Origin: Bacteroidota bacterium
GTDB lineage: Bacteria > Bacteroidota > Bacteroidia > Sphingobacteriales > Sphingobacteriaceae
Length of the DNA: 64,000 nt
Direction of reading: 5' to 3'
NCBI GenBank assembly: GCA_018266915.1
Contig: JAFDZM010000071.1
Span: 46,220-110,219 of the forward strand
Below the pieces are notes generated by a model. It worked only from the letters and a program-made list of their open reading frames with translations, made no database searches and was not told the DNA's origin. Position 1 is the first letter of the stretch, and each line of letters opens with the position of its first letter. This document shows positions 16,963-26,629 of this stretch, piece by piece. Position numbers and translations under genes: made by a program.

Positions 16963-18036
16963 ATGGTCAACGACAGATTTATTCAGTTAATCACTAAAAA
17001 GCTTTCAGATGAGATAGATGAAAGCGAATTGGCTGAATTAAACTATATGTTGCTCAATGATGAGGAATGCCTTCAGCAATATAATTTCTTCAAAACCTAC
17101 TGGGCGCAGGACGAGGAAAAATATTCCAACGAAGAGTTGCTCTTTCAGCGCATAAGAAACAGGCTTACTGTTCCGGAAGACTTTGATGACACTGATTCAA
17201 AAAAAGGCTGGATCAGAAGATTTCCGTTCTTCTGGCGCAGCCTGGCTGCAGTGCTGGTATTAGGGATATGTGTATTTGCTTATTATGGCTATGCGCATCA
17301 TCCATCAACAATAAATAGTGAGGGGAATATCGCCATTACCAAAACCCCAAGCCGTACAAAATCCAAGATATACCTGAGCGATGGCTCTGTCGTTACCTTA
17401 AACTCCGAAACGGTTTTGCGGTACCCTTCTTCTTTTTCAGGGCCCACCAGGGAGGTTTACCTTAATGGCGAGGCATTTTTTAATGTGACAAAAGACCATA
17501 CGCATCCTTTTATAGTGCATGCAGGTAAGATGAATATCAAAGTATTAGGCACTTCGTTCAATGTAAAATCGTATGCGAACGACAAAAACATTGAAACCAC
17601 CCTGATAAAGGGCGCTATCGAAGTAACACTGTCAGATCGCCCGTCTGATAGAATCATACTGAAACCAAATGAGAAATTAGTTCTGAATAATAAAACCTTT
17701 AATAAACCCCGTGCAAATAATCTACCCGCTGCCGAGGAAAGCAACACCAATTACGCACTTACAAACCTAACTCACCTCCGATCAAATGATACAACGATAG
17801 TTGAGACCTCATGGGTAAACAATGAACTTGTTTTCAAAGATGAAGCCTTCAGCGATCTGGCCAACCAAATGGAAAGATGGTATGGCATAAAAATTAAGTT
17901 TAAGAATTCGAGCACGAAAGATTACCACTTTACGGGTGTCTTCATGAAAGAAAATATCGTTCAGGCATTAAATGCTTTGAAGATGATAGAACCATTTAAT
18001 TACAAGTATAATAACGAGACAGTATCCATTTATTAA
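16963..18036 (+). CDS. FecR family anti-sigma factor
   Basis: I use ATG 16963 (MVNDRFIQLITKKLSDE), which gives the usual FecR start; a TTG at 16927 would add 12 residues. The cytosolic anti-sigma part (about 1-85) is followed by one membrane helix (SLAAVLVLGICVFAYYGYA). The periplasmic FecR domain comes next (TKSKIYLSDGSVVTLNSETVLRYP, EVYLNGEAFFNV, PFIVHAGKMNIKVLGTSFNVK), and the C-terminal STN-like tail is typical of Bacteroidota. It should sense the occupied SusC receptor through its N-terminal STN domain and release the sigma factor encoded at 14921-15532. Confidence 0.93.
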   Translation: MVNDRFIQLITKKLSDEIDESELAELNYMLLNDEECLQQYNFFKTYWAQDEEKYSNEELLFQRIRNRLTVPEDFDDTDSKKGWIRRFPFFWRSLAAVLVLGICVFAYYGYAHHPSTINSEGNIAITKTPSRTKSKIYLSDGSVVTLNSETVLRYPSSFSGPTREVYLNGEAFFNVTKDHTHPFIVHAGKMNIKVLGTSFNVKSYANDKNIETTLIKGAIEVTLSDRPSDRIILKPNEKLVLNNKTFNKPRANNLPAAEESNTNYALTNLTHLRSNDTTIVETSWVNNELVFKDEAFSDLANQMERWYGIKIKFKNSSTKDYHFTGVFMKENIVQALNALKMIEPFNYKYNNETVSIY

Positions 18037-18150
18037 CCCTAATTAACTAAATGCTTATGAATTGAAAAAAAACTTACTCACCAACCAAAAAAAACGGGAA
18101 TCGCCGCTAAGACAACTCCCGAAAAAAGATGAACATCCGTTAATTAATTC

Positions 18151-21100
18151 ATGCTATTTTCTCTGGAACAGAATTTAGCAATGTATCATTCACCTTTAAT
18201 AAGTAAAAATATGAAATATTTTAAACACCTTCGGGGTGTAAGAAATAGATATCGGCTAATCAAGTCCATATTGATAATGAAGTTAATAATACTATTTTTG
18301 GCAATTTTCAATCTGCAGGCATTAGCTAATGTTTATTCGCAGCAGAAAGTCAGCATCAATTTAAAATCGGCTGACTTTAAGAAAGTTATTACTGCCATTC
18401 AAAAGCAAACCAATTACCACTTTGTATTTAGTGAACGCAAAATCCCGGCAAAAAACGTTTCAATCAACGTTCAAAACGAAAATGTTACAACAGTACTGGA
18501 TCAGTTACTGGCTAACACCGATTTTACGTACACTCAATTAGATAACAACCTGATTGTAATTACAGGTAAAAACGACGTTGTCGTAAACAAGGTAGTTACC
18601 GGTAAGGTAGTTGATGATAAAGGTTTGCCTTTGCCTGGTGTATCCATCAAGGTAAAAGGTTCGGGCACTGGGACCGTTTCTGATGTCAACGGTGGTTTCT
18701 CCATCAACGTAGCAGACGATGCTGTGCTTGTAGTTTCTTTTATCGGTTATGAAACACAGGAAGTACCTGTAGCAGGTAAATCGTCTATCAACATTACCAT
18801 GCAAAGCTCAAGCAAAAACCTTAATGAGGTAGTTGTTACGGCTTTGGGTATCAAAAAAGACGAAAGAAAACTGGGTTACTCAGTTACAACTGTAGGCGGC
18901 GACGAACTGAATAAAGCGAAAGAAACTAACGTTGCTATGTCTTTGGAAGGCCGCGTTGCCGGTTTGCAGGTAAGCGGTACTAACGGTGGCCCGGGCTCTT
19001 CTGCCAGAATTTTGTTGCGTGGTGTAAGCTCACTGACCGCTGCAGGATCTCCGTTGTTCGTTATTAACGGCGTACCGATGGATAACACGCAACGCGGTTC
19101 CTCAAGCGAATGGGGTGGTGCGGATTATGGTGATGGTATCTCCAACCTTAACCCTGATGATATCGAATCGATGACTGTACTGAAAGGTCAGTCTGCATCA
19201 GCTTTGTATGGTTCCCGTGCAGCAAATGGCGTTATTCTGATCACTACTAAAGGCGGCAAAAAGAACTCGAACTTTGGTGTGGAATATAACACCAACCTGC
19301 AATACGACCAAGCTATTCACAGTGAAGATTTCCAGCAGGTTTATGGTCAAGGTCAGCTAGGCCAGAAACCGGTTTCTGTAACTGATGCGTTAAATTCAGG
19401 AAGTTTGGCATGGGGCGCTAAACTGGATGGTTCATCGGTTATCCAGTTCGATGGCAAATCATACCCTTACTCAGCCGTAAATAACAATATTTATTCTTTC
19501 TATAACACGGGCAGAACCTTTACAAATACGGTTGCATTTACCGGCGGCAGCGCAAATGGCTCATATCGTTTATCGTTGTCAAATGTGAATAATACCGGAA
19601 TTGTGCCAAACAGCGGTTTAGATCGTAAGTCAATCAACTTTAATACTACTCAAACAGTTATCCCTAAGCTGGATGTGACCGTGATTGCAAACTATATCGA
19701 TGATTCTGAAAAGAACAGAACAAGTTTGAGCGACGGACCAGGTAACCCTAACAACGTATTATTCCTGGCTCCGAATGAGGACCAGAAAATACTGGCTCCG
19801 GGATATGGAGCAAACGGGGTTGAAACCCAGTTTACAAATGATAACTATGTAACTAACCCTTATTTTGCCGCCTACAATTTCTCAAGTTCTACATACCGTC
19901 AGCGCTTGATCAGTTCAATGAGCGGTAAATACAACTTTACTGATTGGGCATATGCACAATTGCGTATGGGATATGATAACATTAACGACAAACGTGTTGA
20001 TATCACCCCAACCGGTACAGGCTACAATAGCCAGGGTAACATGGACCAGATAAATGGCCGTATTCTGGAATTGAACTATGACGCATTGATCGGTATTAAA
20101 CACGACCTGATAAAAAATTGGGTAAACCTTGATTTCTCTGGTGGTGCAAGTATCCGTAAACACATTGATGACGGAACATCCATTAATAGTGGCGGTACAA
20201 ACTTCATCATTCCGTACTACTATGCTATTTCTAACTTACCAAGTCACCCTGGTTCAGTAAATTATGACAAGCTTCAAACAAACTCAGCTTACTATACTGC
20301 TGATTTTGCGATAAAAGATTTCTTGGTATTAAGCACTACCGGAAGGTACGATACTTATAGTACTTTGCCGGATGCTAATCGCGGAATTTTCTCTCCATCG
20401 GTTTCGGGCAGCTTTATCTTCTCTGACCTGTACCATATGAATGGAGTTGATTTCGGTAAGATCAGGTTGTCTTATGCACAAACCAGTGGTGATGCAGGAC
20501 AAGCTTACAGAGATGCAATTTATTATACACTTAATAATACCATTAACGGTATACCGGCCGCTGGTTTCAGCAGCACTTTACCGAATCTGACACTTAAGCC
20601 ATATACGCTTAGAGAGTTAGAAGGTGGTATCGAGATGAAATTCTGGGGTGACCGCTTAGGTTTTGACCTTGCAGTATTCCACCGTAAAACACGTAACGAA
20701 ATCCTTCCTGCAAATCTAGATCCATCAACAGGATATTCTAACTATTATGTTGGTACCGGATCGGATCAAAACAATGGTATTGAGATTGAGTTGCACGGAA
20801 CACCAGTAAAAACTGCAGATTTCAGCTGGACTCCTGCATTCAACTTTACCTATGTAAAGAATAAAGTTCTTCAAACAGACTTAGCAGACAACAACCTCGG
20901 TGGCGGTAATTTCCGTCCGCTGAACGGTGCGGTTACTCAGTATGTTGTTGGATTGCCAGGGCCACAGGTAATGGCTGCTGATTACCTGCGTAACGCTTCA
21001 GGACAGATTATTTACGATGCAAGCGGTTTGCCGGAAAAAACTGCATTGAAGCCAATGGGTAGCACTGTTCCGAAAATATACGGTGGTTTCAACAACAGTT

Positions 21101-21594
21101 TCAATTACAAAAAGTTTAATTTATCATTCCTGATCGACTACCGTTACGGTAACAAGATACTTTCTTCAACAGCTTACTATAGCATCTATCGCGGCGAGAA
21201 CAAGCTTACATTACCTGGTCGTGAAACGGGTGTAACCGGAGTAGGTGTTACAGAGTCGGGTGCAGCAAACACTACCAACGTTCCTGCACAAACCTACTAT
21301 CAGGCTCTTGCGCAAAGAATTTCATCTTACGACGTGCTTGACGGAAGCTTTATCAAATTGCGTCAGGTTACTTTCGGTTATACTATCGGCGGCACTACGC
21401 TTCAGCATACACCGTTCAGTGCCATCAATGTGTCATTGGTTGGCCGCAACTTATGGACGATCATGAAACGCAGTGACAATATCGATCCTGAGTCAGGTTT
21501 CTCATCTACCGTTGCTTATGCAGGTATTGAAGGAACCAGCTTACCAGCTGTTAGGACATTCGGTTTCAATGTGAACTTTAAATTTAAAAACTAA
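18151..21594 (+). CDS. SusC/RagA TonB-linked outer membrane protein with STN domain
   Basis: The 1147-aa frame has alternative starts at 18181, 18211 and 18280; the hydrophobic signal is MKLIILFLAIFNLQALA near residue 43, so the true start may be one of the later ATGs. After it come an STN/secretin-like signalling domain (about 65-115), a carboxypeptidase-D-like regulatory domain (VTGKVVDDKGLPLPGVSIKVKG, about 148-225), the TonB plug (ISNLNPDDIESMTVLKGQSASALYGSRAANGVILITTK) and the 22-strand barrel ending in FNVNFKFKN. It imports a large ligand captured by the SusD lipoprotein. The STN domain fits regulation by the upstream FecR/sigma pair. The ligand is unknown. Confidence 0.94.
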   Translation: MLFSLEQNLAMYHSPLISKNMKYFKHLRGVRNRYRLIKSILIMKLIILFLAIFNLQALANVYSQQKVSINLKSADFKKVITAIQKQTNYHFVFSERKIPAKNVSINVQNENVTTVLDQLLANTDFTYTQLDNNLIVITGKNDVVVNKVVTGKVVDDKGLPLPGVSIKVKGSGTGTVSDVNGGFSINVADDAVLVVSFIGYETQEVPVAGKSSINITMQSSSKNLNEVVVTALGIKKDERKLGYSVTTVGGDELNKAKETNVAMSLEGRVAGLQVSGTNGGPGSSARILLRGVSSLTAAGSPLFVINGVPMDNTQRGSSSEWGGADYGDGISNLNPDDIESMTVLKGQSASALYGSRAANGVILITTKGGKKNSNFGVEYNTNLQYDQAIHSEDFQQVYGQGQLGQKPVSVTDALNSGSLAWGAKLDGSSVIQFDGKSYPYSAVNNNIYSFYNTGRTFTNTVAFTGGSANGSYRLSLSNVNNTGIVPNSGLDRKSINFNTTQTVIPKLDVTVIANYIDDSEKNRTSLSDGPGNPNNVLFLAPNEDQKILAPGYGANGVETQFTNDNYVTNPYFAAYNFSSSTYRQRLISSMSGKYNFTDWAYAQLRMGYDNINDKRVDITPTGTGYNSQGNMDQINGRILELNYDALIGIKHDLIKNWVNLDFSGGASIRKHIDDGTSINSGGTNFIIPYYYAISNLPSHPGSVNYDKLQTNSAYYTADFAIKDFLVLSTTGRYDTYSTLPDANRGIFSPSVSGSFIFSDLYHMNGVDFGKIRLSYAQTSGDAGQAYRDAIYYTLNNTINGIPAAGFSSTLPNLTLKPYTLRELEGGIEMKFWGDRLGFDLAVFHRKTRNEILPANLDPSTGYSNYYVGTGSDQNNGIEIELHGTPVKTADFSWTPAFNFTYVKNKVLQTDLADNNLGGGNFRPLNGAVTQYVVGLPGPQVMAADYLRNASGQIIYDASGLPEKTALKPMGSTVPKIYGGFNNSFNYKKFNLSFLIDYRYGNKILSSTAYYSIYRGENKLTLPGRETGVTGVGVTESGAANTTNVPAQTYYQALAQRISSYDVLDGSFIKLRQVTFGYTIGGTTLQHTPFSAINVSLVGRNLWTIMKRSDNIDPESGFSSTVAYAGIEGTSLPAVRTFGFNVNFKFKN

Positions 21595-21600
21595 ACAGAC

Positions 21601-23202
21601 ATGAAAAGAAGATATATATATGGCGGCTTAATAGCAGGTTTAATGCTATCGGCGAGCTGTACAAAAAACTTTGATAAAATAAATACCGACCCTAACCAGA
21701 CTACGGGTGCTCTTATCAATCCGAACTATTTTGTATCTCAAGCCCAGGTTCAGTTTGGTAACTCCGGTTACAATCAGTTGTTATTCCAAAGTATGTGGGT
21801 ACAAGGCCTGGCCGGAACAGAAGGATATTATACTAATGGTGATAAGTACGTACAGGGCGGTAGTTTCGGCAGCTATTTACCCGAAACCTGGAATCAATCC
21901 TATCAGGCAGGTTCACTGATTTATGAAATGAAGAACCTGATCAAAGGTAATGCAGCTTATAGTAACCTGGATAACTGCGGTACTATTTTGCTGGTGATGT
22001 TTCAACAACAGGTTACCGATGCCTATGGCGATTGTCCTTATTCAGAGGCATACCAGGCAAAGAATGGTATTTACACTCCATCTTTCGATAAACAGCAGGC
22101 AATATATACCAGCATGCTGAGCCAACTGGAAACGGCAATACCTGCGCTGGATGCAACTAAACCAGGCCCGACTGCTGACCTTTTCTACGGTGGCGATGTT
22201 GCTAAATGGAAAAAGTTAGGTTATTCGCTAATGGCCCGTTTAGCTATGAGGTTAGTAAAAGTTGATGCTGCAACTGCACAGAAATATGTTGAGATGGCTT
22301 ATGCAGGCGGTGCAATGGCCAGCACAGCAGATGACGCATTTTCTACTACTGACAACAGCAATGGTAACGGTAACTCTGATGCCCAAACTATACGCAACAA
22401 TACACCTGACTTTGAGCAGGTACGCTGGTCAGCTACTTTAATGAACTATTTACATTCAACTAACGACCCCCGTATCTCTGCCGTAGGTGAAATTGCAGCA
22501 GGAAACGGTTTAGCAGCTAATGATACCTACGCAGCCGGTGACAACACTGCAAGCCTGCAAATTGGTATGCCAAACGGTTACGACCTGAACGGTGGCGCAA
22601 CTGATATTTCTCATGCACCAGGTTATCCGGGCGCAACACCTTCTTCAGGTGGTACCGATGCGCCTGCACCACTGGGAAAATATTCACGCCCACGTTTCCA
22701 GGTATATGTTGACCTTAACCGTAAGAATATGTTGGTAACTTATGGTGAAACAGAGTTGCTTTTTGCTGAGGCTGCTGTTCGCGGCTGGAACACAGGCGTT
22801 GCTGCTACCCATTGGGCTAATGCTGTGGCGGCTGATATGCAGTCTCTTGCTGAATTCAACGCTACTCCTCAGGCGGTAGTAGATCCAACTGCTATCGCAG
22901 CTTATGTTGCTGCTAATCCACTGTCGGCCACTCAAGCTACAGCGTTGCAGCAGATCAACATGGAGTACTTTGTAGCTACTACTACAGGCTTCAGCTTCAA
23001 CGAAGCATGGAACAACTGGAAACGTTCAGGATATCCGGTACTTACTCCGGTGGTTTATCCTGGCCAGTTTACTGATGGCAGCATTCCTCGCAGAATCGAA
23101 TATCCGCCAACACTGGCCTCTACAAACCCTAAAGGTTTGGCTCAGGCTGTTGCCGACCAAGGAGCTGACAAATTTGAAACCCGCGTTTGGTGGGATAAAT
23201 AA
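21601..23202 (+). CDS. SusD/RagB-family nutrient-binding lipoprotein (SusD-like 2)
   Basis: This 533-aa lipoprotein (lipobox ASCTK, Cys about 20) starts 6 bp after the SusC stop. The opening TKNFDKINTDPNQT and the body (YSLMARLAMRLVKVD, MLVTYGETELLFAEAAVRGW, and the C-terminal WNNWKRSGYPVL) match the SusD-like 2 group, which often partners SusC proteins importing peptides or small ligands as well as glycans. It should lie on the cell surface as the lid of the SusC transporter. A long perfect hairpin follows the gene. Confidence 0.94.
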   Translation: MKRRYIYGGLIAGLMLSASCTKNFDKINTDPNQTTGALINPNYFVSQAQVQFGNSGYNQLLFQSMWVQGLAGTEGYYTNGDKYVQGGSFGSYLPETWNQSYQAGSLIYEMKNLIKGNAAYSNLDNCGTILLVMFQQQVTDAYGDCPYSEAYQAKNGIYTPSFDKQQAIYTSMLSQLETAIPALDATKPGPTADLFYGGDVAKWKKLGYSLMARLAMRLVKVDAATAQKYVEMAYAGGAMASTADDAFSTTDNSNGNGNSDAQTIRNNTPDFEQVRWSATLMNYLHSTNDPRISAVGEIAAGNGLAANDTYAAGDNTASLQIGMPNGYDLNGGATDISHAPGYPGATPSSGGTDAPAPLGKYSRPRFQVYVDLNRKNMLVTYGETELLFAEAAVRGWNTGVAATHWANAVAADMQSLAEFNATPQAVVDPTAIAAYVAANPLSATQATALQQINMEYFVATTTGFSFNEAWNNWKRSGYPVLTPVVYPGQFTDGSIPRRIEYPPTLASTNPKGLAQAVADQGADKFETRVWWDK

Positions 23203-23215
23203 ATTTCATTTTTCT

Positions 23216-23252
23216 AACGAACAAAGAGACAGTCAATGTCTCTTTGTTCGTT
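23216..23252 (+). terminator. Terminator-like hairpin after susD
   Basis: A perfect 16-bp inverted repeat (AACGAACAAAGAGACA and its complement) surrounds a 5-nt loop. No long T run follows, so it may be a transcript-stabilising hairpin or a weak terminator between the SusCD pair and the FG-GAP gene. Confidence 0.6.
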
Positions 23253-23320
23253 AATTAGTATTGTAAAAACTAAATTCAAAAAGTCTTTTACAATCTCATA
23301 TTACCTTTTTTGATTCAGGA

Positions 23321-26300
23321 ATGCGCGGATTAGAAATTTTTACTCCTGGTTATTTTAAAACCATCTTTGCTGCTTTAGCTATCAGTATTACATCTTATAC
23401 CGGATTTGCGCAGCAACCCTTATTCAAGCTTTTACCATCCAAAGAGACCAACATTAAGTTCAGGAATGATATTAATGAATCGGAGTCGCAAAATGTGTTG
23501 GCTTACGAATATTTCTATAATGGCGGTGGCGTTGCGGTAGGGGATATCAATAATGATGGTTTGCCCGATCTGTTCTTCACCAGTAACATGGGCGAAAACA
23601 AATTGTACCTGAACCTGGGGCACATGAAGTTTAAGGATATCACCAAAGAGGCTTGCCCCGATCTTGCCGGGCGGCCAAATGGCTGGAAAACAGGGGTGAC
23701 AATGGCTGATGTTAATGGTGATGGTCTGATTGATATCTATATCTGTTATTCAGGTAAAATTGATGGAGACATCCGCAGAAATCAATTATTCATTAACCAG
23801 GGTAATAATAAATTTAAAGAAGAGGCTAAAAAATACGGGTTAGATGATCCGGGATATAGTACGCAGGCAGTTTTCTTCGATTATGATAATGACGGGGACC
23901 TGGATATGTTCCTGCTGAATCACAGCGTCAAGAAAATCGATAATATGGAGTTTGCCAAGTATCAGAATGTTACTGATGAACTGGCGAGCAATAAACTTTT
24001 CCGTAATGACAACGGGCATTTTACGGATGTTTCAAAAACAGCAGGCATCATACAAAATCCTTTAACTTTTGGATTAGGTGTGGCCATTGCCGATATCAAT
24101 AAAGACGGCTGGCCCGATATTTACGTTACCAACGACTACAACGAGCCCGATTATGTTTATATCAATAATCATAACGGCACATTTACCGAAAAATCAGAAC
24201 AACTATTCAGGCATCTTTCCCACTTTTCGATGGGAGTAGATATTGCCGATTTTAACAATGACGGCCTGCCGGATGTAATGACCTTGGACATGCTTCCGGA
24301 GGATAATCACCGTCAGAAATCACTTCAATTAGAAGAAAACTACGAATCCTTTGAGCTGATGCAAACACAAGGATTGTATAAACAATATATGCGCAATATG
24401 TTGCAGGTCAATAATGGTGACGGCACTTTTAGCGAAATTGCGCAACTGGCAGGCGTATCCAATACCGACTGGAGCTGGTGCCCGCTAATGGCCGATTTTG
24501 ACAACGACGGCTATAAGGACATTTTTATAAGTAACGGTTATTTAAGGGATTACACTAATAAGGACTTCATGCGTTACTGGGGCGATTATAAAATTAAAAA
24601 GGCGATGGCCCGTGAGCCATTTTTGCTAATGGACCTGATAAAGGCCATGCCATCAACCAAGGTGCCCAATTATATTTTCCGCAATAACCATGACCTGACT
24701 TTCGCAAACAAACAAAAAGAGTGGGGTTTAGATGAAGCAACGGTATCCAGCGGCGCAGTGTATGTCGACCTGGATAACGACGGCGACCTGGACCTGGTTA
24801 TTAATAACATTAATGAGCCGGCTTCCATATACCAAAACATGAGCCGCGAGAATAGCAATACCAACTATCTCGCTGTCAAAGTAAAAGGAACAGGCAAAAA
24901 CACCCAAGCTATTGGTTCAAAAATCTTTGTATACACCGATGGCCATGTGCAGTACCAGGAAGTGTATCCTACCCGTGGGTACTTGTCGTGCATGTCTACC
25001 ACATTAAACTTTGGTCTGGGTGATAATAAGACGGTAGATTCAGTGCGTGTGATCTGGCCGGATCAAACATCGAAGTTATTAACCTCAGTTAAAGGCAATC
25101 AATTGTTGAATATCGATTATCCTGGTGCATCAAAACCTTATGTTGAGGTTGCTAAGCCGGTTAACCCAATATTTAAACATAGTGATCCGATCATCGATTA
25201 TAAACCTGAAGTGATCACCCTCAACGACTTTAAACGCCAATTGCTGATGCTGTTTATGTATTCGAAAACAGCACCGGTTATTGCAAAAGCCGATGTAAAT
25301 CACGACGGATTGGAAGACCTGTTTATCAGTGGCGATCAGGATAACCCAGGTAAAATATATTTACAACAACCGGGTGGTAAATATATCATTTCAAAACTCG
25401 ATAGAGGCAGCGAAGCGAATATGGGCACTACGGCAGCTGCGGTTTTCTTTGACGCAAATGGCGACGGCTTCCCCGACTTGTATATCGCCAAAGGAGGATA
25501 TGCCCTTTATGAACCGCATACGCTTGATCTTCAGGATGAATTGTATTTAAACAATGGCAAGGGCAATTTTGTGCTATCGCCGGGTGCTTTGCCTATCCTT
25601 AATGCAAACAGTAAATCGGTGGTGCGCCCTTGCGATTTTGATGGCGATGGCGATATTGATCTTTTTGTAGGGGGCCGGGTAATACCGGGCCAGTACCCGT
25701 CTACTCCTGAAAGCTTTTTATTGGTGAATGATGGCAAAGGCAAATTCACCGAAGTGACGATACCTTTCAGCAAAATAGGTATGGTGACTGATGCCCAATG
25801 GATCGACCTGAACAAAGACGGCCGTAAAGACCTGGTGATATGCGGCGAGTTTATGCCGATTACGGTATTAATCAATACACCGGAAGGGTTTAAAGATAAG
25901 ACATCTGATTATTTCGATGCACCTCAAAATGGCTTTTGGTTCTCAATCGCATTTGCTGATGTAAACGGCGATGGCGAACCTGATCTGATAGCAGGTAACC
26001 TTGGCCTTAACTCACAAATCCACACATCAGCAAAAGAGCCAGCCGAAATGTACGCACTGGATGTTGATAATAATGGTTCCATCGACCCATTCTTGAATTT
26101 TTATGTACAAGGTAAAAGCTATCCATTTGTAAGCCGCGATGAGCTGAACGAACAGATATACCCGATGCGCCGTAAGTTTAGCTCTTATGCTGCTTATGCT
26201 GACGCGGCGATGGCTGATATTTTAAGTCCGTCAGAACTGGCCAAAGCTCAACATTTGACCGTTAGCGAAACCAAGACCATGCTTTACATCAATCAGCATG

Positions 26301-26629
26301 GAAAGTTTAAAGCTACACCGTTGCCAATTCAGGCACAGTTCTCGGTAGTGAGCCAGATACTGACTGGCGACTTTGATCATGACGGTGCTACAGATATCCT
26401 GCTATTGGGTAACCACTCAGACAACAGGCTCAAGCTGGGCAGTATTGATGCCAATTATGGCTGCTTACTAAAAGGTGATGGTAAAGGCGGCTTTACTTAT
26501 GTCGATCAGCCCGTATCGGGCCTTTCCATTATTGGCGATGTAAAGTCAGCCATTGAAACAAAAATTAATAATGTTCCCTACTTGATTATCGGTTTAAGCG
26601 ACAGCCCTCTGCAATTTTACAAAGAATGA
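23321..26629 (+). CDS. Secreted FG-GAP/VCBS repeat protein with ASPIC/UnbV domain (CRTAC1-like)
   Basis: The 1102-aa protein has a signal peptide (cut near GFAQQ). Repeated FG-GAP calcium-binding blades follow (VGDINNDGLPDLFFTSN, MADVNGDGLIDIYI, FDYDNDGDLDMFLLN, VDLDNDGDLDLVINN and others). An ASPIC/UnbV domain lies near 540-600 (RGYLSCMSTTLNFGLGD...VRVIWPD), and a second set of blades follows. It should form two calcium-stabilised beta-propellers outside the cytoplasm. Proteins of this build frequently follow SusC/D pairs in Bacteroidota; their role is not established. Its stop overlaps the start of the haloperoxidase-like gene (ATGA), so the two are translationally coupled. Confidence 0.92.
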   Translation: MRGLEIFTPGYFKTIFAALAISITSYTGFAQQPLFKLLPSKETNIKFRNDINESESQNVLAYEYFYNGGGVAVGDINNDGLPDLFFTSNMGENKLYLNLGHMKFKDITKEACPDLAGRPNGWKTGVTMADVNGDGLIDIYICYSGKIDGDIRRNQLFINQGNNKFKEEAKKYGLDDPGYSTQAVFFDYDNDGDLDMFLLNHSVKKIDNMEFAKYQNVTDELASNKLFRNDNGHFTDVSKTAGIIQNPLTFGLGVAIADINKDGWPDIYVTNDYNEPDYVYINNHNGTFTEKSEQLFRHLSHFSMGVDIADFNNDGLPDVMTLDMLPEDNHRQKSLQLEENYESFELMQTQGLYKQYMRNMLQVNNGDGTFSEIAQLAGVSNTDWSWCPLMADFDNDGYKDIFISNGYLRDYTNKDFMRYWGDYKIKKAMAREPFLLMDLIKAMPSTKVPNYIFRNNHDLTFANKQKEWGLDEATVSSGAVYVDLDNDGDLDLVINNINEPASIYQNMSRENSNTNYLAVKVKGTGKNTQAIGSKIFVYTDGHVQYQEVYPTRGYLSCMSTTLNFGLGDNKTVDSVRVIWPDQTSKLLTSVKGNQLLNIDYPGASKPYVEVAKPVNPIFKHSDPIIDYKPEVITLNDFKRQLLMLFMYSKTAPVIAKADVNHDGLEDLFISGDQDNPGKIYLQQPGGKYIISKLDRGSEANMGTTAAAVFFDANGDGFPDLYIAKGGYALYEPHTLDLQDELYLNNGKGNFVLSPGALPILNANSKSVVRPCDFDGDGDIDLFVGGRVIPGQYPSTPESFLLVNDGKGKFTEVTIPFSKIGMVTDAQWIDLNKDGRKDLVICGEFMPITVLINTPEGFKDKTSDYFDAPQNGFWFSIAFADVNGDGEPDLIAGNLGLNSQIHTSAKEPAEMYALDVDNNGSIDPFLNFYVQGKSYPFVSRDELNEQIYPMRRKFSSYAAYADAAMADILSPSELAKAQHLTVSETKTMLYINQHGKFKATPLPIQAQFSVVSQILTGDFDHDGATDILLLGNHSDNRLKLGSIDANYGCLLKGDGKGGFTYVDQPVSGLSIIGDVKSAIETKINNVPYLIIGLSDSPLQFYKE

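Noticed and set aside
18086..18120. Possible attenuator between fecR and susC (cggga...tcccg then A run)
   Set aside because: Only 5-bp arms with a long loop and an A run in place of a T run; too weak to call.
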